Source: Streptomyces cinnamoneus
GTDB lineage: Bacteria; Actinomycetota; Actinomycetes; Streptomycetales; Streptomycetaceae
Direction of reading: 5' to 3'
Length of the DNA stretch: 64,000 nt
Assembly: GCF_002939475.1 (NCBI RefSeq)
Contig: NZ_PKFQ01000001.1
Span: forward strand, 2,294,001 to 2,358,000
Below the pieces are notes generated by a model. That model had not been told where the DNA came from and ran no database searches. It was given only the letters and a program-made list of their open reading frames with translations. This document shows, piece by piece, positions 35,625-42,427 of this stretch. The translations under genes were made by a program, and so were the position numbers. Numbering within the stretch: the stretch's first letter is position 1; every line of letters starts with the position of its first letter.

Positions 35625-37121
35625 TCACCGGCTGCGACGTCCGTGGTCCTCGCACTCGGGGTGATGCCGACCGCATTCGTGGCCGCACCCATCGTGGCCG
35701 CCGTGCCCGTACTCTCCGTCGTGCCGACGGTCACAGGACTCGAACTGCCGGTCACGGCCACGCTCGTGGTCGCAGCGACCGCACTCGTGGTGGCCGCCCT
35801 CACCGTGGTCACGGCCGTGCTCGTGGTCGCAGCGACCGCACTCGTGGTGGCCGCCCTCACCGTGGTCACGGCCGTGCTCGTGGTCGCAGCGACCGCACTC
35901 GTGGTGGCGGCCCTCACCGTGGTGGCGATCCTCACCATGGTCGTGATCACCGTGATCACCGTGCTCGTGATCACCGTGCTCGTGATCACCGTGGTCGTGA
36001 TCGCCGTGGTCGTGATCGCCGTGGTCGTGATCGCCGTGGTCGTGATCCTCACCGTGGTGGTGGTGATGGTGGTGCCCCTCACCCGGACCGCCGGTGGTCG
36101 TGCCCCCGATCAGACCTCCGATGATCGGGCCTCCCAGCAGGCCTCCGGTGATCGGCCCCCCGAGCAGACCACCCGCGACCGCACCTCCGGGGCCCCCTGT
36201 CGTCGGACCGCCGGCCGGACCCCCGGTCGTCGGACCGCCAGCCGGACCCCCGGTCGTCGGGCCGCCAGTCGTCGTCGTGCCCCCAGACGCCGGACCGGCG
36301 ATCATGCCGGCGGTTCCCTCCGTCGTCATGCCGGTGACCCCACCCGTCGTGCCGGCGATCACGCCGCCCGTGCCGGCCGCACACGATTCCCGGGTGATGG
36401 TGTTGGTGTCCAACGTGGTCGACCCATTGCGGGCGAGCGCGCGGCCGTCGATGGTCGCCCCGGTGGTGACCGAGATCGATGTCAGGGCCATGATCGTGCC
36501 GACGAAGCTGGAGTCGGTCCCGATCGTGGCGGAACTGCCCACCTGCCAGAAGACATTGCACGGCTGCGCGCCATTGATGAGGGACACCGAACTGCCGGAG
36601 GCCGTCTCCAGCGTCGATCCGATCTGGAAGATCCAGACCGCGTTGGGGTCGCCGTGGGCGTCGAGCGTGAGCGTGCCCGTGATGTCGATCGACGACGCTG
36701 CTTTGTAGACCCCCGGGTTCAACGTCATGCCGCCGAGATCTCCGGGGGAGGTGAGGGTGGCGTCAGGCGCCTGACCGGCGGCGCTGTCGTACGCGATGGT
36801 CAGATCGCTCTGCGCCTGGCCCGCTTGCGCGTCTGCGGCGTGAATGGTTCCGTTCACCGTGCCGGGAGGGAATCCGGTCACCGAGGACCCCGGGCTCACA
36901 CCAAGGTCCCCATTGATCGTGGAGGGGCCGGTGTTGGTGACGCTCTGGCCGCCCAGGACCGCGTAGCTGTCTGCCGTACCGAGATTGGGGGCTACCCCAA
37001 TCGCGCTCGCGCGGGTAGGCGTCAGTGCCATCCCGGCGGCAACGAGCGCCAGCGTGAGGACGGCAGCCGCCCACGCCATGAATCCGCGCCAATAGGAAAC
37101 GGTAAAGACGTCCGATTTCAT
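35625..37121 (-). CDS. Secreted DUF3494 (ice-binding-like) protein with poly-His and His/Cys/Asp/Glu repeat tail
   Basis: A 498-residue protein in four parts. A signal peptide (MKSDVFTVSYWRGF, then MAWAAAVLTLALVAAGMAL, cut near RASA) comes first. A DUF3494 beta-solenoid (about 41-245) contains AVLGGQSVTNTGPSTINGDLG, LNPGVYKAASSIDITGTLTL, WIFQIGSTLETASGSSVSLI and NVFWQVGSSATIGTDSSFVG. A Gly/Pro/Thr linker follows (about 250-345). The tail has seven consecutive His at 349-355, GDHDH repeats, then three copies of a 19-residue unit around HHECGRCDHEHGRD. DUF3494 proteins bind ice or act as adhesins; the tail looks metal-binding. ATG chosen over a GTG four codons upstream that lies inside the SD. 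Confidence 0.83.
   Translation of the reverse strand: MKSDVFTVSYWRGFMAWAAAVLTLALVAAGMALTPTRASAIGVAPNLGTADSYAVLGGQSVTNTGPSTINGDLGVSPGSSVTGFPPGTVNGTIHAADAQAGQAQSDLTIAYDSAAGQAPDATLTSPGDLGGMTLNPGVYKAASSIDITGTLTLDAHGDPNAVWIFQIGSTLETASGSSVSLINGAQPCNVFWQVGSSATIGTDSSFVGTIMALTSISVTTGATIDGRALARNGSTTLDTNTITRESCAAGTGGVIAGTTGGVTGMTTEGTAGMIAGPASGGTTTTGGPTTGGPAGGPTTGGPAGGPTTGGPGGAVAGGLLGGPITGGLLGGPIIGGLIGGTTTGGPGEGHHHHHHHGEDHDHGDHDHGDHDHGDHDHGDHEHGDHEHGDHGDHDHGEDRHHGEGRHHECGRCDHEHGRDHGEGGHHECGRCDHEHGRDHGEGGHHECGRCDHERGRDRQFESCDRRHDGEYGHGGHDGCGHECGRHHPECEDHGRRSR
35765..35935. repeat. 57-bp tandem repeat, three copies
   Basis: Near-identical units start at 35765, 35822 and 35879 and encode the 19-residue GEGGHHECGRCDHEHGRDH block with its CxxC. 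Confidence 0.92.
35940..36052. repeat. 15-bp tandem repeat encoding GDHDH units
   Basis: Repeated GTGGTCGTGATCGCC-type units, with GTGCTCGTGATCACC variants giving GDHEH. It ends at the seven-His codon run at 36054-36074. Confidence 0.9.
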
Positions 37122-37471
37122 CGAGGCGCCCACCTCCTTCGAAGGGTTCGGTAGAACTCATTTCAGACGGCCCTGAATACTGACCTCCTAGTGCACAGAA
37201 TTCCGACGCCAGAAAATGCGATTACCCTACGCCGCCCTGGTGGAGATTCTGCTCACTGAACGTTCAGGCCAATGCTAGTGATCCGTGGGGGATTACGCCG
37301 TCACAAAGAGTGGAACATTCGGGTGGTCTTCCGCGACAAATCAGTCATCCCGGTTGTACGGAAATGAGCCCGCACTGGCGACATCGTTCCTGAGGTTTCC
37401 ACCTCGCGATGAACTTCACCCGCCTCAGCGCTTGGACTTCCAGCACCCCGCACCTTCCGCTTCAAAGCAGT
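37122..37471. other. Intergenic region upstream of the DUF3494/His-rich gene
   Basis: About 350 bases without a gene and with lower GC than the flanks. It holds the leader and promoter of the gene starting at 37121. A perfect 12-base palindrome CTGAACGTTCAG is at 37256-37267, and the box at 37304-37325 is shared with the paralogue's upstream region. No confident -35/-10 pair was found. Confidence 0.65.
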
Positions 37472-37501
37472 GCGGCCCGTCGCCTGATGGCGACGGGCCG
37501 C
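37472..37501 (-). terminator. Terminator after the radical SAM gene
   Basis: 13-bp perfect stem with a TGAT loop (plus-strand sense), about 40 bases past the stop codon. Confidence 0.85.
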
Positions 37502-37543
37502 ATGAGGGGCTGTGCATTTACCAACCGTGGCGCTGATCCCGAA

Positions 37544-39493
37544 TCAGCAGCTGTTTCCGCTCGTCACAGGATTAACGACACTCAGCGGCAGCAGCTTCTT
37601 GCCCGTCGGGCCAATTTGGATGGACGTGTCCATTTGCGGGCAGACGCCGCAGTCGAAGCACGGCGTCCAGCGGCAGTCCTCGACCTCGGTCTCGTCGAGC
37701 GCGTCCTGCCAGTCCTCCCAGAGCCAGTCCTTGTCCAGACCGGAGTCCAGGTGGTCCCAGGGCAGGACCTCCTCGTAGGTACGCTCGCGCGTCGTGTACC
37801 AGTCGACGTCGACGCCCTGCTCGGGCAGGGTCTGCTCGGCGCACTTCATCCAGCGGTCGTAGCTGAAGTGCTCGCGCCAGCCGTCGAAGCGGCCGCCGTC
37901 CTCGTAGACCGCGCGGATGACCGCGCCCACGCGGCGGTCACCGCGCGAGAGCAGGCCCTCGATGATGCCGGGCTTGCCGTCGTGGTAGCGGAAGCCGATC
38001 GAGCGACCGTACTTCTTGTCGCCGCGGATCTTGTCGCGCAGCTTCTCCAGACGGGCGTCGGTCTCCTCGGCGGAGAGCTGCGGCGCCCACTGGAACGGGG
38101 TGTGCGGCTTGGGCACGAAACCGCCGATGGAGACGGTGCAGCGGATGTCGTTGGACTTCGACACCTCACGGCCCTTGGCGATCACGTTGACCGCCATGTC
38201 GCCGATCTGGAGCACGTCCTCGTCGGTCTCGGTGGGCAGGCCGCACATGAAGTACAGCTTCACCTGGCGCCAGCCGTTGCCGTAGGCGGTGGCGACGGTC
38301 CGGATGAGGTCCTCCTCCGAGACCATCTTGTTGATGACCTTGCGCATGCGCTCGGAGCCGCCCTCGGGCGCGAACGTCAGACCGGAACGGCGGCCGTTAC
38401 GGGTCAGCTCGTTCGCGAGATCGACGTTGAACGCGTCGACACGGGTCGAGGGCAGGGACAGACCGATCTTGTCCGCTTCGTAGCGGTCGGCCAGGCCCTT
38501 GGCGATGTCACCGATCTCGGTGTGGTCGGCGGAGGACAGGGAGAGGAGGCCGACCTCCTCGAAGCCGGTCGCCTTGAGGCCCTTGTCCACCATGTCGCCG
38601 ATGCCGGTGATGCTTCGCTCCCGCACGGGGCGCGTGATCATGCCGGCCTGGCAGAAACGGCAACCGCGCGTGCAACCGCGGAAGATCTCGACCGACATCC
38701 GCTCGTGAACGGTCTCCGCGAGCGGCACCAGCGGCTGCTTCGGGTACGGCCACTCGTCCAGGTCCATGACGGTGTGCTTGGACACGCGCCACGGCACGCC
38801 GGAACGGTTCGGGACGACACGGGCGATGCGGCCGTCGGCCAGGTACTCCACGTCGTAGAAACGCGGCACGTACACGCCGCCGGTCTTCGCGAGGCGCAGC
38901 AGCAGCTCGTCGCGGCCGCCGGGGCGGCCCTCGGCCTTCCAGGCCCGGATGATCTCGGTGATCTCCAGGACGGCCTGCTCGCCGTCACCGATGACCGCGC
39001 AGTCGATGAAGTCCGCGATCGGCTCGGGGTTGAAGGCCGCGTGGCCGCCCGCGAGGACGACCGGGTCGTCGATGGTGCGGTCCTTGGACTCCAGCGGGAT
39101 GCCGGCCAGGTCCAGGGCCGTGAGCATGTTGGTGTAGCCGAGCTCGGTGGAGAAGCTCAGGCCGAAGACGTCGAACGCGCCGACGGGGCGGTGGCTGTCC
39201 ACGGTGAACTGCGGCACGCGGTGCTCACGCATGAGCTCCTCGAGGTCCGGCCACACGCTGTACGTGCGCTCGGCGAGGACGCCCTCGCGCTCGTTGAGGA
39301 CCTCGTAGAGGATCATGACGCCCTGGTTGGGCAGGCCGACCTCATAGGCGTCCGGGTACATGAGCGCCCAGCGGACGTCGCACTCCTCCCACGGCTTGAC
39401 GGTGGAGTTCAGCTCTCCACCGACGTACTGGATGGGCTTCTGCACATGCGGGAGCAGGGCCTCAAGCTGTGGGAAGACCGATTCGGCAGTCAT
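37544..39493 (-). CDS. TIGR03960 family radical SAM protein with B12-binding-type N-terminus
   Basis: A 649-residue protein. The N-terminal half resembles the cobalamin-binding-like domain of this radical SAM class (WALMYPDAYEVGLPNQG, FDVFGLSFSTELGYTN, VVLAGGHAAFNPEPIADF). The [4Fe-4S] motif is FRGCTRGCRFCQAG (CxxxCxxC), with SLPSTRVDAF and GLTFAPEGGSERMRKVINK following. The C-terminus adds CFDCGVCPQMD and ends in Cys. The ATG at 39493 has GAAGG 9 bases upstream; the upstream open frame is antisense to the CHAD gene. Its usual partner (31363-32184) is separated by a four-gene insertion. Substrate unknown. Confidence 0.9.
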   Translation of the reverse strand: MTAESVFPQLEALLPHVQKPIQYVGGELNSTVKPWEECDVRWALMYPDAYEVGLPNQGVMILYEVLNEREGVLAERTYSVWPDLEELMREHRVPQFTVDSHRPVGAFDVFGLSFSTELGYTNMLTALDLAGIPLESKDRTIDDPVVLAGGHAAFNPEPIADFIDCAVIGDGEQAVLEITEIIRAWKAEGRPGGRDELLLRLAKTGGVYVPRFYDVEYLADGRIARVVPNRSGVPWRVSKHTVMDLDEWPYPKQPLVPLAETVHERMSVEIFRGCTRGCRFCQAGMITRPVRERSITGIGDMVDKGLKATGFEEVGLLSLSSADHTEIGDIAKGLADRYEADKIGLSLPSTRVDAFNVDLANELTRNGRRSGLTFAPEGGSERMRKVINKMVSEEDLIRTVATAYGNGWRQVKLYFMCGLPTETDEDVLQIGDMAVNVIAKGREVSKSNDIRCTVSIGGFVPKPHTPFQWAPQLSAEETDARLEKLRDKIRGDKKYGRSIGFRYHDGKPGIIEGLLSRGDRRVGAVIRAVYEDGGRFDGWREHFSYDRWMKCAEQTLPEQGVDVDWYTTRERTYEEVLPWDHLDSGLDKDWLWEDWQDALDETEVEDCRWTPCFDCGVCPQMDTSIQIGPTGKKLLPLSVVNPVTSGNSC

Positions 39494-39624
39494 CTGGGCG
39501 AACCTTCGTGAGCTGGCAGGGGCGACTCTCAAGCGTAACGTGCCGGGAATCGCCCCCCGTGCGCGATCTTCCCCACCCCCGCGGCGGCGGGAACACCGTG
39601 CGAACGACCGGGGTCGCCGGCCGG

Positions 39625-41163
39625 TCACGCGGTCGGCCCCTCCCGCCACCGTTCGTCCGACGCCTCGGCCCACACCCGCGGCAGTTCGCGCTCGTCGTCC
39701 GCCGCCCGCCGTTCCTCCCTCCCGTACAGCAGGCCGTACGTGAACGTGTCCTCCCCCGCCAGCGCCGCCTGGCCCGCGATCGTGCGCAGGGCGGCGCGGG
39801 CCACGACACTGTCCTGGTGGTCGCCCAGGAGGGACTGGACGTCCTTCATCCGGCGGGCGAACCGTTTCGCCGGCTTGCCCAGCGCCGGGGTGGCCGCCTC
39901 CGCCGCGTAGCGGGCCCGCTTGGCGGCCTTGCGGGCCTCGTGGAGGGCCACGTCCCGGTCCTGGCCCGCGTCGGTGGAGAGCGCGTGCTCGACGCGGCCG
40001 GCCAGCCTCTCGTAGTCGCGCAGCACCGCCTTGGCGAACACCGGGCCGGGCGGGCGGGTGGCGGCGGGGCGCAGGGGCGGGTCGGCGAGGAGCGTGTCGA
40101 GGGCGTCGAGGAGGGCCAGATAGCGCTTGCCGTCGAGGACGGCGGTCACGCGCCGGCGGGCTTCGGCGTGGTTGCGGCCGGACCAGATCCGCAGCCGGGC
40201 GCGGACGGGGCCGCGCACGAGCGGGCGGGGCACCGCGTCGATCCCCTCGCGCAGCCGTTCGGCGAGGACCTCGCGGTCGCGGGCGACGCCCAGTTCGCCG
40301 GCCAGCCACTTCAGCTCGTCGCCGAGGGGGTCGGTGACGTGCCGGTCGAGGACCTTCCCGTACGTGCGGAAGGCGCTGCGGAGCCTGCGGGTGGCGACGC
40401 GCATCTGGTGGACGGCGTCCTCGGTGCCCCGGCGGGCACCGGCGTCGAGGGCCGTGACGGCGTCGACCTGTTCGCGCAGGTAGGCCAGTACGTGGTCGCC
40501 GGCGCACGCCGCGCGGCCGGGGGCCGGGGCGGCGGCCGGCGCCGGTGGGTCGTCGAAACCCGTCTCCTTCAGCGCCCGGGCGAGTTTGCTGGGTGCGGCC
40601 GACGGCCGCAGGCCCGCCCGGCGCAGGTGGGGTTCGAGGGCGTCCAGGAGGGCGGGGTCCTGGCCGGCGGCGAGTTCGATCTCGATTTCGCTCCACCGGG
40701 CGGTGTCCGCGCCGCCGGTGAGCCGGGTCGCGGTGACGGCGTCGGCGCTGGCCTCGGCCAGGGGGGTGCCGTCGGCGGCGAGCAGGTGCCGGGTCTCGCG
40801 GTGGGTGGCGATGTGGACCAGGGGGGCGAGGGGCGCGTCCCGGGTCCGCGCGCGGACCAGCGACGTGAGGGTGCGGGGGAGGTCGTCGCTCAGGGGGGCG
40901 CGGATCTCGTCCCGCGTTCCGGAGGCGACGGGGAGCTTGAGGTGCCAGCCCGCGTCGGTGCCGCCCGTGCGGCGGCGCAGGGTGATGCCGGCGGCGGCGA
41001 GGCGCCGGTCGGCGGTGTCGTAGTAGACGGCGTCCAGCTCCGCCGTGTCCGGGTCGGTGACGCGCGCGACGGGGCCGGCCCCCGCGAGGCCGGGGAGGTG
41101 GGCCGTGCCCGTGGCGTCTCCGGCTTCGTACTTCCGCTCGATCTCTCTCACGGTGTCCGCCAT
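39625..41163 (-). CDS. CYTH and CHAD domain protein
   Basis: A 512-residue protein. An N-terminal CYTH domain (residues 1-200) has the ExExK-type signature as REIERKYE, with DAVYYDTADRRL, ITLRRRTGG and WHLKLP, typical of triphosphate tunnel enzymes. A C-terminal CHAD domain (about 225-500) has VHQMRVATRRLRSAFRTYG and conserved His (HEARKAAKRARYAAE), which binds polyphosphate. The pairing suggests a polyphosphate-associated triphosphatase. TAGATT precedes the ATG by 7 bases with no Shine-Dalgarno sequence. It lies between the radical SAM gene and the cell-shape operon. Confidence 0.93.
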   Translation of the reverse strand: MADTVREIERKYEAGDATGTAHLPGLAGAGPVARVTDPDTAELDAVYYDTADRRLAAAGITLRRRTGGTDAGWHLKLPVASGTRDEIRAPLSDDLPRTLTSLVRARTRDAPLAPLVHIATHRETRHLLAADGTPLAEASADAVTATRLTGGADTARWSEIEIELAAGQDPALLDALEPHLRRAGLRPSAAPSKLARALKETGFDDPPAPAAAPAPGRAACAGDHVLAYLREQVDAVTALDAGARRGTEDAVHQMRVATRRLRSAFRTYGKVLDRHVTDPLGDELKWLAGELGVARDREVLAERLREGIDAVPRPLVRGPVRARLRIWSGRNHAEARRRVTAVLDGKRYLALLDALDTLLADPPLRPAATRPPGPVFAKAVLRDYERLAGRVEHALSTDAGQDRDVALHEARKAAKRARYAAEAATPALGKPAKRFARRMKDVQSLLGDHQDSVVARAALRTIAGQAALAGEDTFTYGLLYGREERRAADDERELPRVWAEASDERWREGPTA

Positions 41164-41170
41164 GACGCCG

Positions 41171-41176
41171 AATCTA
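41171..41176 (-). promoter_or_regulatory. Candidate -10 of a leaderless CYTH-CHAD transcript
   Basis: TAGATT on the minus strand, 7 bases before the ATG at 41163. Confidence 0.45.
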
Positions 41177-41227
41177 GTCGGCGGACGCCGGGGGCGGCAG
41201 GGCCTCCTTGCGCCACCTGGACACCCC

Positions 41228-42427
41228 CTAGGCGGACATCGGCCGCTGGGCCTTGATCGACTGGAGGAGCCCGACCGCTATCCAGGCCGCGAACATCGAG
41301 GAGCCGCCGTAGGAGACGAAGGGCAGCGGGAGTCCGGTGACGGGCATGATGCCCAGCGTCATGCCGATGTTCTCGAAGCTCTGGAAGGCGAACCAGGCGA
41401 TGACGCCGGCGGCCACGATGGTGCCGTAGAGCTCGGTGCTCTCGCGGGCGATGCGGCAGGCGCGCCAGAGCACGACGCCGAGGAGGAAGATGATCGCTCC
41501 GGCACCGACGAAGCCGAGTTCCTCGCCGGCGACGGTGAAGATGAAGTCGGTCTGTTGTTCGGGGACGAACTGGCCGGTGGTCTGGGAGCCGTGGAAGAGG
41601 CCGGCGCCCGTGAGGCCGCCCGAGCCGATGGCGATGCGGGCCTGGTTGGTGTTGTAGCCGACGCCGGACGGGTCGAGGGCGGGGTTGGCGAAGGCGGCGA
41701 AGCGGTTGATCTGGTACTCGTCGAGGACGCCGAGCTGCCAGATGAGGACGCAGCCGAGGACGCCGGCGCCGACGAGGCCGAGGACCCAGCGGTTGGAGGC
41801 GCCCGAGGAGAGCAGCACGGCGAGGACGATCACGACCAGGACCATGACGGAGCCGAGGTCGGGCATCAGCAGGATGACGACGATCGGCAGGGCGGCGAGG
41901 CCGAGGGCCTCCATGACCGTGCGGTGGTCGGGCTGGCGGCGGTCGCCGGCGTCGACCTTGCCGGCCAGCAGCATAGCCATCCCCAGCGTGATGGTGATCT
42001 TGGTGAACTCGGAGGGCTGGATGGAGAAGCCGCCGCCGAGCTGGATCCAGGAGCGTGCGCCGTTGATGGTCGCGCCGAGCGGGGTGAGCACGGCGAGGGT
42101 GAACAGCAGGGAGATCGCGTAGAGGATCGGCACGGCCCCGCGCAGGGCGCGGTGGCCGAGCCAGACGGCGCCGAGGGCGAGGGCGAGGCCGATGCCGGTG
42201 TTGAGGACGTTGCGCAGGAGGAAGTAGTACGGGTCGCCCTGGTTGAGCTCGGTGCGGTTGCGGGTGGCGGAGTAGACCAGCAGGGTGCCGATGCCGGACA
42301 GGGCGAGGGCGGCGAGCAGCATGACCCAGTCGAGGCGGCGCAGGACGGAGTCGCGGGCGGTCAGACGGGACCAGGCGCCGCGTTCGGGGGAGAAGCGGCG
42401 CAGGGGGTAGCCCTCGGCGGCGGTCAT
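41228..42427 (-). CDS. rodA: RodA/FtsW family peptidoglycan glycosyltransferase (Sfr-type)
   Basis: A 399-residue SEDS protein with about ten membrane helices that polymerises glycan strands with a class B PBP. Signatures include INGARSWIQLGGGFSIQPSEF, MPDLGSVMVLV, QTDFIFTVAGEELGFVG and the C-terminal GLPLPFVSYGGSSMFA. The ATG overlaps the PBP2 stop as ATGA (42424-42427). In Streptomyces the homologue in this operon is called Sfr and serves sporulation. Last gene of mreBCD-PBP2-rodA. Confidence 0.95.
   Translation of the reverse strand: MTAAEGYPLRRFSPERGAWSRLTARDSVLRRLDWVMLLAALALSGIGTLLVYSATRNRTELNQGDPYYFLLRNVLNTGIGLALALGAVWLGHRALRGAVPILYAISLLFTLAVLTPLGATINGARSWIQLGGGFSIQPSEFTKITITLGMAMLLAGKVDAGDRRQPDHRTVMEALGLAALPIVVILLMPDLGSVMVLVVIVLAVLLSSGASNRWVLGLVGAGVLGCVLIWQLGVLDEYQINRFAAFANPALDPSGVGYNTNQARIAIGSGGLTGAGLFHGSQTTGQFVPEQQTDFIFTVAGEELGFVGAGAIIFLLGVVLWRACRIARESTELYGTIVAAGVIAWFAFQSFENIGMTLGIMPVTGLPLPFVSYGGSSMFAAWIAVGLLQSIKAQRPMSA

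Noticed and set aside
35406..37154. Long plus-strand open frame of Val/Ala/Thr repeats
   Set aside because: Antisense to the DUF3494 protein, whose strand carries a signal peptide, ribosome-binding site and a recognisable domain.
39494..40696. N-terminal extension of the radical SAM protein
   Set aside because: It is Arg/Pro-rich sequence overlapping the CYTH-CHAD gene on the same strand in another frame, not a domain.
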